Positions 1 to 12,000 of a stretch of 64,000 nt of DNA are shown piece by piece. A program made the position numbers and the translations under genes. Each line of letters begins with the position of its first letter. Position 1 is the stretch's first letter. The stretch is taken from contig JAKCPI010001762.1 in the NCBI GenBank assembly GCA_023213315.1, forward strand, positions 1 to 64,000. The letters are read 5' to 3'. Below the pieces are notes generated by a model, which did no database searches, had not been told where the DNA came from, and was given only the letters and a program-made list of their open reading frames with translations. The stretch is from Euborellia annulipes. Its lineage: Eukaryota; Arthropoda; Insecta; Dermaptera; Anisolabididae.

Positions 1-420
<420 letters not shown>

Positions 421-819
421 AATTTATACATGTTACGTTTTATTTTAAATAGAAAAGAAAAAAATAGCATCGTGTCTTTAATTGCGAAAATAAATTATAT
501 TTTTTCTGCCGGTCCCGTTTAGGCTGAGATTTTGCCAATTTCGGAAAGTCAAAAGTTAGTCTCTTATTTTTCGTTTTTTATTTTTATTCTTCCCTTTTTT
601 TTCATTCTTTTCTTCAATTTTCAAATTTTTAAACAAAGCTACAGGTTTCCCTGCTGGACCGATTTGGATGAAATTTAAAATACAAATGGATACTACCGAA
701 AACCCGATACGTTTGATATAAAATTTCATTTTGGAGCAAAAGTGACTTTTTGAGAGGACATCGAACAGTGACAGTGACAGAAACTTGACAAAAGTCACCC
801 GTGCGCATGCCCTTAATCG

Positions 820-1480
820 ACATTAGGAGCCTAATATGCTAAAAAGACTTAAAAAAGAAAAAAATACTCATTTTTAAATACGATACTTTCCTTTCCATAT
901 GATACCAAGTACAAGTATCGATACTTTTTTTCGATACCACATCCCAAAGTAGAGAGCGCTACTTGGTTTGGTCGGCTCGGCTTAGTCTAACCCTTTATTT
1001 ATTATTTATTTTTATTTTTTGGTTAATTGTAATCACTAAATTTAAAAGTGCGGAAATATTAAATATAAAAGCCAAATTATTAACTAATTGAATTGACTTT
1101 TATTTTGGCGAAGCCCATATTTTGATTAAGAAATCCTCCGAAAAAGAAAAGAAAATTCACTCAGGGCACCTCACCACCCACGTTCTCGCAAACTGCGAAT
1201 CCAACCGTCCTACAGGAAGGAGGTCATTACTCTGAGGACAGTGGTATATATCGTACTCATCTTCCGGTCTGCCCTTTATACGACGTCAGGAGCCTAATAT
1301 GCCGAAGTCTTAAAAAAAGAAAAAAGAAAAGATACTCGATGCTTACTGGTATCGATACTTTTCTTCGGATACTATCTGGTATCGATACTTTCCTTTCGAC
1401 ACGATGCCAAGTAAAAGTATCGATACTTTTGATCCGATATTAGTACTTTTTTTCGATACTTTACTCATATGAGTAATTGA
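820..1480. repeat. direct repeat with TATCGATA-type palindromes
   Basis: The block starting near 822 (GGAGCCTAATATGC, then an A-rich stretch and CGATACTTTCCTTTC) recurs at about 1288-1420 in the same orientation. Between and after these blocks the motif GTATCGATACTTTT occurs repeatedly, up to about 1480. An inverted fragment (AGTCTTTTCGGCATC) lies near 1530. It looks like two or more copies of one short repeat. No gene is seen. The region 421-820 holds only AT-rich sequence. Confidence 0.6.
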
Positions 1481-1744
1481 TTGCTGGTATCGAATGAAAA
1501 GTACTCATTCAAATATAATTTTTTTTAAAGTCTTTTCGGCATCTTAGGCCATATAGACTTTAAACGTTTCACAAAATAAAATAAATAAAAATTTAAACAA
1601 GAGCCGTTTTAGCTAAAACGGATAAAAAAATTGAAAAAAAACATCAGTAAAGTACTAGTACTATTTGGTCGATTGGAATGAACCCATGGTTGGGATATGA
1701 ATACTTACTGTTAGCTAAAGTATAAAATTTGAGTACCGAGAGTT

Positions 1745-1990
1745 CTTTCCTTATTGAGTTATTTAGATAATATATATTACAACGGTTATCGTCAAAGTCT
1801 TAAATGGCCTAAGTTGCCGAAAAGACTGTGTGAATGTGTGTGTGAGTGTGAGTGCGAATGAGAAAAAGTGTGAATGTTTAAAAAAAACAAAAAAAAAAAA
1901 GTGAACGGGTCGCGCTTTTAACCGTTCGCCGTTCCCCGGTCCTCCGTTCGTTGCTTTGACCTGTCTTCGACGAATGGCCGGTCCTGTGGG
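1745..1990 (+). mobile_element. SINE tail fragment
   Basis: The stretch with TTAAATGGCCTAAGTTGCC followed by a TG-rich run and poly(A) matches the 3' part of the tRNA-derived SINE at 40252-40530. The tRNA-like head is missing here. It is followed by a short GC-richer stretch (about 1905-1985) partly shared, inverted, with 2360-2405. Confidence 0.6.
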
Positions 1991-2070
1991 CTAGTAAATA
2001 TCCAACTCGACATATTAAAATAAAATTAAATATTTTTTCAACAAAAAAGTATGTAAATTAACCTGCTTCA

Positions 2071-2308
2071 TGCCCCCGGGCTTGCTGCAGTTGGTAGCAT
2101 GCCCACCATCTATACCGAGCGTCGCGGGTTCGGACCCCAGGCAGTCCGATGATTTTATTTAAGCCATTTGGATACCAAATGGTTTAAATAGAAATGCCTG
2201 GACCCCAATAGAGATAGATTCATAAATAACGATTATCGTCGTCTTATTATATAGCCAAAGTTGCCGAAAGGGACTGTGAGAATGAGATGTGTGGATGTTA
2301 AAAAAAAA
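2071..2308 (+). mobile_element. tRNA-derived SINE
   Basis: The head resembles a tRNA gene: an A-box-like segment (GCAGTTGGTAGCATG, about 2087-2101) and a good B box (GGTTCGGACCCC, about 2128-2139) about 30 bases later. A tail with TTTAAGCCATTTGG follows and then a poly(A) run. The same head and tail occur at 40252-40530 and 60853-60965, so this is a dispersed RNA polymerase III element and not a functional tRNA gene. Confidence 0.75.
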
Positions 2309-2865
2309 CCTTCGTCCTAAATGAGGCGGGCGGAGGTCAGGGACAGTGAGGGAGGAGCGATGAACGGGTGGTTTTAGAAATCGAACGGCGAACGACCCGT
2401 TCTTCAATAAGAGCGATTTTGCTCATTTCTACTAGACATGGGTCATTACTCGATTTTGCTGTACCAGGTACCAGCTGTTACAGGTACTTGTTCTGACCCG
2501 ATATTTTTACCTGATACTTTTGTACCCGAAACAAATTTCACCCAGCAACGCTAACTTTACTTTAATTCAAGTCAATAACAACGTGTCTAACATTTCTTCA
2601 AATGTTTTCTACCCTATTTATTCTTGTGCTGAGAACAAACTCATAATTATTCATTACTAAAGAGTTTTCCAAACTGAGTGAACTGACATGTCTCCAAATT
2701 TAAAATGTCAATTTATATACTGCATTAGAAAAATAATTAACAAATTTCTGTGCCGGCGAACGAAATTTAATTTAATTCTATTCATTATGTATTTCAATTC
2801 ACAGTTACATATATTTTTATTTTTTTAATTAATGTTTTTATATAAAAAAAAAAAAAAATAGTTTC
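2309..2865. other. AT-rich intergenic sequence
   Basis: Apart from short GTACC/GGTAC-type repeats near 2460-2530, which recur near 3735-3820 on the other side of the palindrome, nothing recognisable is seen. Confidence 0.5.
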
Positions 2866-3732
2866 AAAGTAAAAATCAGATAACTTATTTATTAAAAAAA
2901 AAATATATATTTTTTTCATTTCTGCTCTCTTTCTTAAAGTGAATAAAAGAGAAATAATGTATAAGTAATAATTAGATTTGTATTTAATTATTATAGGGCC
3001 TAGTGAGAAAAGTAGAGTAAAAAATGTAAAAATGATTCGGAATGACGTTCGAAAAGCGCGCCAGAGCTAGCGAAATTGCCCTGTCAGGAGAGGAGACGGG
3101 GCGGGGCGTCGCGAGTTGAGGGTCGCAAGAGAGAAGGAATGAGAGAACAGGAGATACGAAAACTGTATCGGGTAAAGAAAAGACGCTCTAAAGTGAAAAG
3201 CAAGTATTTGATCAATGCGCAAGCGCGAGCGAGATATCAGGTTCGAGTGAGAAACGAATACCGAGCAAATAACATATACTTTTTGTATCTGTTATTTGAG
3301 TATCAACAACTCGGGCATACTCGACTGGACCTGAACAGGACGCGTATTCGTTTCTCACTCGAACCTGATATCTCGCTCGCGCTTGCGCATTGATCAAATA
3401 CTTGCTTTTCACTTTAGAGCTTCGTTCCTTACCCGATACAGTTTTCGTTGCGCCTGCTCTCTCTTTCCTTCTCTCTTGCAACCCTCAACTCGCGACGGCC
3501 CGCCCCGTCTCTTCTCTCCATTTCGTTAGCTCTGGCGCGCTTTTCGAACGTCATTCCGAATCATTTTTACATTTTTTACTCTACTTTTCTCACTAGGCCC
3601 TATAATAATTAAATACAAATCTAATTATTACTTATACATTATTTCTATTTTCTCCGCTTTAAGAAAGAGAGCAGAAATGAAAAAAAATATATATTTTTTT
3701 TTTTAATAAATAAGTTATCTGATTTTTACTTT
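2866..3732. mobile_element. foldback element (867-bp palindrome)
   Basis: The left arm begins AAAGTAAAAATCAGATAAC and the right arm ends with its reverse complement at 3732. The arms stay complementary through GGGCCTAGTGAGAAAAG (2997 on the left, complement near 3586-3602), a block with GCGCGCCAGAGCTAGCG, and CTTTAGAG, to a centre near 3290-3330. Short reading frames from both sides read the same Arg-rich peptide because of the symmetry and are not genes. It is a non-autonomous foldback element of unassigned class. Confidence 0.8.
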
Positions 3733-4269
3733 GGTATTTAAATACCTGATATTTTTTGCTCGTACCCATTATGTGTACCTGTTACTTTTTCCTACCTGAT
3801 ACAAAATATCAGATTGATACAGTATCACCCATGTCTAATTTCTACATTGAATTATCCATATCGTTGTTTTTGTTTAATTTTTCAAAAAATTAAAAAGTCT
3901 AAAGGACAAATAGAACATGGATAATTATAAGAATTCAACCGCTCTATATATATTCATAAACTTCTCATTTCTCTACCAATGGTTATTCTTCATTTTGAAT
4001 GAAACAAAAAAATTTATTATTGAATATAGTCAAAAAATATTTTACACATTTTCTCAATTAGTAAATACTCTACCTAATTAGTTTAGTAAAAAATTATTAA
4101 ATATTAAAAAAGAAAATTTTATACTGAAATATAGATTGTTAAAAGCTCATAAAACCCTGGTAGCGCCATCTTATGGCCGATCTGGGAACTATATCTATAA
4201 ATGGCTAATTAAATTCTCTCATTCATTTAGTTAAATGTTTTTCTTTAATATTTTATTTTTGCTTAAAAT
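3733..4269. other. AT-rich intergenic sequence
   Basis: No gene, RNA or repeat structure recognised beyond the GTACC-type motifs at the left edge. Confidence 0.5.
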
Positions 4270-4280
4270 ATTATAATTAG

Positions 4281-4751
4281 CAGAGGCGTACCGAGGCAGT
4301 TGGGGGCCTGGGCGGCACTAGAGGGGGCTTTATATTGAATTTTTTTTTTTTTTTTTTTGGGGGTGCTCATCTTTAAATATGCTTCTCCTCCATACACAAA
4401 AATATTTTTAAAATACCTTATATCCCTGTACTCCAAGGGCCCCGGAGCCTCTCAAAGAGAAATTTTCATTAAATTTTGTTTTTACTTGAGCCCTGGGAGC
4501 CCCGGGGCCTCTCAAAGAGAAATTTTCATTAAATTTTGTTTTTACTTGAACCCTGAGGGCCCCGGGGCCTCTCAAAGAGAAATTTTCAGTAAATTTTCAT
4601 TTTTTTTATCTAAATTTTCCCATTTTTACTTGAGCCCTGGGGGCCCCGGGGCCTGTCAAAGGGAAATTTTCATTAAATTTGTTTTTTATAAATACATGGG
4701 GGCCTATGCCGGCTCGGGGCCTGGGGCGGACCCCCCCTCGGTACGCCACTG
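4281..4751. mobile_element. hAT-type element with a short internal 60-bp array
   Basis: The ends are inverted: CAGAGGCGTACCGAGG at the left and CCTCGGTACGCCACTG at the right. An exact 8-bp duplication, ATAATTAG, flanks it at 4273-4280 and 4752-4759, the size hAT transposases produce. Inside are about four units of the GGGCCCCGGGGCCTCTC repeat, far expanded in the sister copy at 9887-11746. No transposase is encoded, so it is non-autonomous. Confidence 0.85.
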
Positions 4752-4756
4752 ATAAT

Positions 4757-5450
4757 TAGGGCTCGGATTTCGCCCTATTTGCCTTTTTTAAATTTATGGC
4801 TTAAAATTTAGGCCAATATGATATGTATACGTTTCATGAAATTCTGAATAAAATAAGAGGCATTTGTTAGTGCCTATAATGCCTATTTTGGCCGATTCTT
4901 GGTTTTAGTGCCTATTTCATCTATAAATGCCTTTTTTAGTGCCTATTTTAATTTCAAATAGCCAATTTCAATTTTTTACGAGCTATACATAGCCTAAATT
5001 TAAAATTTTTTTGAATTATCAAGAAAATATTTCAAGGGGGGGGGGGGTAAAGGGGATACTTACCCCCCCCTCCCGAGATTTGAAAAAAAAAAATACTTTT
5101 TTTCAAAAAAAAAAATTTATTTTTAATGTAAAATTTTAAAAATTAGTGCTTAAAAATTTGATTTGTATTTATATTCTGGCAAACAAGTACAGAACAATTA
5201 CCGAAATTAATAAAAAATTGTGTGCTATGCGACCAGTCACACCAAATTACCAAAAATAAGACATCAATTTTTTAAATTTTTTATATTATTTCTTAAATAA
5301 TGCCTTTTAAGTGCCTATTTTTACAATAAATGCCTTTTTAAGTGCCTATTTTTACAATAAATGCCTTTTTAAGTGCCTATTTTAATAATTTTTAGTGCTT
5401 AGTTGCCTGCCTATTTCAAAGATATTTAGTGCCTATAAATCCGAGCCCTA
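4757..5450. mobile_element. non-autonomous element with TAGGGCTCGGATTT ends
   Basis: The left terminus TAGGGCTCGGATTT and the right terminus AAATCCGAGCCCTA are inverted repeats. Inside lies a tandem array of about 31 bases (units with AGTGCCTATTTTTAC, about 5300-5400) and a nested poly-G unit (about 5035-5275) that also occurs inverted at 37990-38220. Its left flank was separated by the hAT insertion at 4281: ATTATAAT at 4270-4277 matches GTTATAAT at 5451-5458 in 7 of 8 bases, a plausible original target duplication. Confidence 0.7.
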
Positions 5451-5895
5451 GTTATAATATTAAAACCAAATGAAAATAAAAAAAAAAAAAAACACACTTT
5501 AGTATCATTATGTAGATGAACTTGATTACTATTTGCATTGATGGTTGCATGAATGGTTTTAAATTCCACCCACACGAATGAAAAGAGAGAAAAAAAATAT
5601 CATAAATTTACTGATTAAAAAAGTTTTATTGAAAGATAGGTAGGAAGAGAGAATTTAAAAAATTTAAAGGATATCTAAAGATGAAAAAATATGATAACAA
5701 TAAAATTGATATTGAAATTTTTATAATACAATGGAAAAATTAAATATTTTAAATAGTAATTTATTACACAGTATTACAAGAGTATATATATATAATTTAT
5801 TTCTTCCCGAAAAAACTATGTACAACTAATAGATAAATAATTAATAGTATGTATATTTAGCATATTTAATGGTGAATTTCATTCGTAACATTCGG
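5451..5895. other. AT-rich sequence downstream of the GCC2-like gene; probable 3' UTR
   Basis: Read on the minus strand, AATAAA occurs at 5801-5796 and again at 5765-5760, about 95 and 131 bases beyond the stop codon of the golgin gene. Either could serve as its poly(A) signal. Nothing else is recognised. Confidence 0.5.
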
Positions 5896-5983
5896 TCAAA
5901 GAGGCCAAGACGGTAAATAACTTTTTAATGTTCCTGTTAAGGATTCTTCTCCTAAAAAGAATTAATTATTTTATTAAACCGAA

Positions 5984-6030
<47 letters not shown>

Positions 6031-9000
6031 ATTACCTCTAGCAATAGATAAAAGACGTTCATTATCATCACGATTTAAATCGAGAAGTTGAGTTAAAACA
6101 GGCACCAATCGAACTCGTTCGTCTCCATTTCGTAGCATGATGAACTATTTAGAAAAAATGATATTTAATTTGATTTTTGAAATTATAATAAAAAATCTGG
6201 TGTGACTGGTCGTACAGCATACAACTTTCTCTTGCCCTTCGGGAAGAGTAGCCCTAAGTTGTTTACTCTGCTTGTCACACCAGATTTTTTGTGTTCAGAT
6301 ATATTTAGTTTCCGACAGTAGGGTACATTTGAATTCAAGATGTCAAAGATTTATAAGCAGAAAAATATTTATATTATGTTACCATGGCAACCATTTCTGC
6401 TATCTTTCCTATGAAGTAGAAAAGTAAAGTGGTCTTCAGAACATTTCAATGCCAAAATGAGAATATACATTTTAAAGAGCATCTAAAAAATAATTGATTT
6501 TTGAATTTTAATCAAAATCATTGGAGCAAATTTTGAGAAAATCAAAAAAAAGTGAAAAAGTACATCAGTAAAGTACTAGTACTTTTTGGCCAATTTTGTT
6601 TAAAAGCTTATTTTCAGAGAGGTGCTCAACTTAAATATAAAATTTTAACCTCGTAGCTCAATTCCTTCATGCTTAAAATTTTTTTTTTTAATTTTGCCCT
6701 TAGCCTTGCTATGTTATAGCTCTGAAGATGGTCTCGACCGGGACCGAAATGTTCGCCTAATGGGCCTTAAATAAATGAAATAAATACTAGCTGCTCTTTT
6801 TTCTTTATTCTGCTACTCATCAAAAACTGTTTTACCGAAAATATAACTTCAATATAAATAGAATTAATTGAGTAAAAAATGTGGCTGTGGGGGGAAGTCA
6901 GAAGAAAAACTAGACTTAGGCAAGCAGTTTTTTTTTTCAATTAATCACGGCGGTTTTGGCCTCAGGTCTAAGCCATCCTGAGAGTCGTTTTGCAATAATA
7001 CAGGGTGTTTCAAAAAGGACTTTACAACTTTGAAAATTCCTATTTTATTCAGAGAATCTATCGAGGTGATTGAAGTGTCAGAAAGACACTCGTGTAGTTC
7101 GAGTGCCGAATCGCACATTCAAAAGAGCTACAGAGGTGCTTATATTGTTGTTTAAAAGGAAACATATCAAGCTTTTTTACCCCAAACTAAAGAAGTTATA
7201 TGTCGCTTAAGTTGGTTATCCTGCACACATTCCATCGGAAGTCAATTTCTTCACAAATTCTTTAGTTTGAGATAAAAAAAACTTGATGTGTTTTCCTTTA
7301 AACAACACTTAAACCAGCTCTGTAACTTCTTTGAATAAATATATATGATATATATAAAAACACTCTCAATTCCCTTTGAATGTCCAGACGTTTATATGAC
7401 TTTGATTCTTGAAACCAAAACAGAGAGCTAATGCTCAGTGTTGTCGCTGATAAAAAAAAAAAAAAAAAATTACACACTTAAGATTATTGCCAAGCGGCTT
7501 TGAGGACTGACTGTGTTAATTTAATTGAAATAAAAATCTTGATTCTGGGCTAATGATAATTCCAATTTTTTATTTGAAGGAGATTGATCACTCTCTATCC
7601 ATGGTACGATAATAATAAAATTTGAGGCATATATAACTTGGCGAAAATTATATATATTTTCAGACATTAACCTTCCCTGAGGATGGTCCCGTGACCGAAA
7701 CGTCGGCCCTGGTTTATTAATAAGCTGAAATATATCTAGCTGCTTGCTCATTCATTCTTCCTATCCAATTTTTTAAATTAATAAACTGCCGTCCCCGCAC
7801 CGCGGGAATAATCAAGCGGAGAAAGAAGAAGAAAAAAAAATTACCTTAAAGACAACATTTTTTAAGTAAGCATGATTATTATTTTGTGTTTGTTCTTCCG
7901 GAGGCAAAGCGGCATTTAAACGGCGTATTTCAGCCTTTAGAGCTGCATTCAGTTGAGAAAGTCGAGCTGCATCGCGTTCTGATTCGTTTAAAAGAGCTGT
8001 TAAATGACGTTCTCGTCTTTCCCAAATTAATGTTTGTTCATCGTGAGGAATATTGTTATCCTCATCTTGATTGGATGTAGAATCTAAAAAGATAGAAATC
8101 TATTTTAAAATATATTTCAGACAAATTATTATTCTCCACATTCTATAATGGTTCTTTGGTCGAGATATTAAGAAGATTGGTTTATGAAATAATGTTAATT
8201 GAATATTTATTAATTCAAAAAATTTGGTGTGACTAGTAAAGTAAAGTAAAAAGATTTCAAGAGCAAAATGAGAATATATATTTTAAAGATATTTTGAAAA
8301 ATAATTGATTTTTGAATTTTCAACAAAATCAGCGAATTTGAGAAAATCGAAAAAAAAAAAAACTAAAAAAGTGCATCAGTAAAGTACTAGTACTTTTTGG
8401 CCGATTTTGTTTAACTCTCCAAGGGGGGTGCGTAACTTAAATAAAAAATTTAAACTTCGCAGCTCAATTTCTTCATGCTTTAAATAGAACACACAGACAA
8501 TCAGACCAGGTTGAAATCCAATACTTTCTCTCTATATACCTACAATATACACAAATATGGTTTAAACATTATTTCATAGATCCAGGGCTATTCCTATGAT
8601 ATATATATAAAATTACTTATTTATTCATTGCACCTTTCTCACAATGTCTATCGCGCTTTGTAGACTGAGAAATTTATAATCTCGAAAACTAAAATTAGAA
8701 TTCATATATTATCAAATATTTTTTACCTAGTAGAGATGATTCCTGATCAGCAAGAAGTTGTTCAAGTGGAATAGGAACACGTCGTGGTGTTTTTGAACTT
8801 GTGGAAGACAATCTTTTTTTCGTTTTTGACGAATCAGAAAATGTGTTTGAGGGCATTTCTAAAAATTGATTAGAGGAATCTTAAAAATAAAATATTTTAG
8901 TTAAAAGTAGAATAGTATAGACAAATTTATACCTTGATTCATATTATTAGTATCATCATCATTTGTCGCCAATGATTCATTTTGTATAGGTAATGTATTT

Positions 9001-12000
9001 TGTAAAGTTATTTGTTGAGTCTCTTGTATTGCCACCAGGTCATTCAATTCCTTTGTAAGTCGACTAATTTCTTGTTGAGCTTCAATCAACTCTCTTTGCA
9101 ATCGACTGACTGTCTCTTCGTGATCGTCATTTAAAGATGCTTGTCTATTGCGAAGTGATGAAACTAAAGTCTCTAATTGTTCAATTCTTGTTTTAAATTG
9201 ATTTCTCAAATCATTACAATCCTTAAGGAATAATAATTATATTAAGAATACAGTTATATCAATAAAAAATAAATAAAATTTACCCGATGTTCTGCTTTTA
9301 AATTTTCAAATTCACTTGACATTTCTTGGAGTGAATTCTTAGCACATGATTCTCTATTTCTTAAATCTTCTAATTCTTCATTCGTTTTTTTATATTTTAT
9401 AGCTTCAGCCTCTGCAGCAGCAGCGGAAGCTGCTTCAATTGCTGCCTTTAAATATTCAAATAAATGTTAAAGATAATGAAAAGTATTCGGAAATATGGAT
9501 TGTTTTGCACGAAGGAACCAAGCGCCATTAACCTAAAGAGATTTAATGAGATAAAGGCCAATTCATTTGCCCAATTGTAAACAAACCCAATGGCAATGAC
9601 TTTTTTTCTTGTTTTATACAAAAAAGTGAACAGAGTAATAATGTTATGATTTAAATAAAAAAGTAGGTCTTCTTTTTGGCGATCTTATTTTGATCATAAT
9701 GGCGCTTGGTTCCTTCTTGCATAACATGGTCCATACATAAAATAATTTCTAATTTAAGGTTGTTCGGAAAATACCCCGTAGGTCATAATAGAATCTAAAT
9801 TTTTTCATATTTAAGCTTTCTACCGTAGGGTCTTGTTGAAACATTATCTTAGTCAACAGAATAGTATCTCTCAAATTTGATTGATACAGAGGCGTACGGA
9901 GGCAGTTGGGGGCCTGGGGCGGAACTAGAAGAGGGGCCTTATATTGAATTTTTTTTTTTTTTGGGGGGGGTGGTCATCTTTTAATATCCCTCTCCTCCAT
10001 ACACAAAAACATTTTTAAAATACCGTATATCCCGGAACCCCAAGGGGTATTTTCATTAAATTTTCTTTTTTTTATCTAAATTTTCCCATTTTTACTTGAG
10101 CCCCAAGGGCCCCGGGGCCTCTCAAAGAGAAATTTTCTTTAAATTTTGTTTTTACTTGAGCCCTGAGGGCCCGGGGCCTCTCAAAGAGAAATTTTCTTTA
10201 AATTTTGTTTTTACTTGAGCCCCAAGGGCCCCGGGGCCTCTCAAAGAGAAATTTTCTTTAAATTTTGTTTTTACTTGAGCCCCAAGGGCCCCGGGGCCTC
10301 TCAAAGAGAAATTTTCTTTAAATTTTGTTTTTACTTGAGCCCCAAGGGCCCCGGGGCCTCTCAAAGAGAAATTTTCTTTAAATTTTGTTTTTACTTGAGC
10401 CCCAAGGGCCCCGGGGCCTCTCAAAGAGAAATTTTCAATAAATTTTGTTTTTACTTGAGCCCCAAGGGCCCCGGCGCCTCTCAAAGAGAAATTTTCAATA
10501 AATTTTGTTTTTACTTGAGCCCCAAGGGCCCCGGGGCCTCTCAAAGAGAAATTTTCAATAAATTTTGTTTTTACTTGAGCCCCAAGGGCCCCGGGGCCTC
10601 TCAAAGAGAAATTTTCAATAAATTTTGTTTTTACTTGAGCCCCAAGGGCCCCGGGGCCTCTCAAAGAGAAATTTTCAATAAATTTTGTTTTTACTTGAGC
10701 CCCAAGGGCCCCGGGGCCTCTCAAAGAGAAATTTTCTTTAAATTTTGTTTTTACTTGAGCCCCAAGGGCCCCGGGGCCTCTCAAAGAGAAATTTTCAATA
10801 AATTTTGTTTTTACTTGAGCCCCAAGGGCCCCGGGGCCTCTCAAAGAGAAATTTTCAATAAATTTTGTTTTTACTTGAGCCCCAAGGGCCCCGGGGCCTC
10901 TCAAAGAGAAATTTTCAATAAATTTTGTTTTTACTTGAGCCCCAAGGGCCCCGGGGCCTCTCAAAGAGAAATTTTGTTTTTACTTGAGCCCCAAGTGCCC
11001 CGGCGCCTCTCAAAGAGAAATTTTCATTAAATTTTGTTTTTTCTCTTTGAGAGGCCCCGGGGCCTCTCAAAGAGAAATGTTCATTAAATTTTCTTTTTTT
11101 AATCTAAATTTTCCCATTTTTACTTGAGCCCCAAGGGCCCCGGGGCCTCTCAAAGAGAAATTTACAATAAATTTTGTTTTTACTTGAGCCCTGAGGGCCT
11201 CGGGGGCCTCTCAAAGGGAAATTTTTATTAAATTTTCTTTTTTTTTATCTAAATTTTCCCATTTTTACTTGAGCCCTGAGAGCCCCGGGGCCTTTCAAAG
11301 GGAAATTTTGTTTTTACTTGAGCCCCAAGTGCCCCGGCGCCTCTCAAAGAGAAATTTTCATTAAATTTTGTTTTTACTTGAGCCCCAAGGGCCCCGGGGC
11401 CTCTCAAAGGGAAATTTTCATTAAATTTTCTTTTTTTTAATCTAAATTTTCCCATTTTTACTTGAGCCCCAAGGGCCCCGGGGCCTCTCAAAGAGAAATT
11501 TTCATTAAATTTTGTTTTTACTTGAGCCCTGAGGGCCTCGGGGGCCTCTCAAAGGGAAATTTTTATTAAATTTTCTTTTTTTTTTATCTAAATTTTCCCA
11601 TTTTTACTTGAGCCCTGAGAGCCCCGGGGCCTTTCAAAGAGAAATTTTCATTAAATTTTTTTTTTTTATAAATATATGGGGGCCTATGCCGGCTCGGGGC
11701 CTGGGGCGGACCGCCCCCCTCGCCCCCCCCCCTCGGTACGCCACTGGATTGATACAAGTAAATAAACACAAGGTTATTTTTTCCCCCTCTATAATTCGAT
11801 ATGTGTACGTTTCGTCTACATTCCCTATAGGATACATGTTAAATTTTAACTTTTTAATAATTAATTACAAGATAACCCTTCGTTAGATCTGCTTCAAAAA
11901 ATTATTTTATACATATATGATAATGATTAATAACATATTAAAAAATTAGATTTTAATCTTTATACAGTAAGTGTCTTAATGTCCGAATAATCTTAAAAAA

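Larger units (their letters stand above)
9758..11992. mobile_element. TTAA-target element (piggyBac-like ends), split by a hAT insertion
   Basis: The left end is TTAA then GGTTGTTCGGA (TTAA at 9754-9757); the right end is TCCGAATAATC then TTAA (11993-11996). The same ends bound a fuller copy at 19325-20115. A TTAA target duplication is the hallmark of piggyBac-type insertion, although the terminal bases differ from classical piggyBac. The hAT element 9887-11746 lies inside. No transposase frame survives. Confidence 0.65.

Noticed and set aside
3076..3481. Arg-rich frames of 105 and 89 residues
   Set aside because: Same peptide from both arms of a palindrome; no exon structure.
10204..10963. 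CRISPR array
   Set aside because: Units are contiguous 60-bp tandem copies without unique spacers, in an animal intron.
10152..11030. Two 270-residue repeat proteins on opposite strands
   Set aside because: Both are readings of the 60-bp minisatellite inside a hAT element; the unit length is a multiple of three, so frames stay open by arithmetic.
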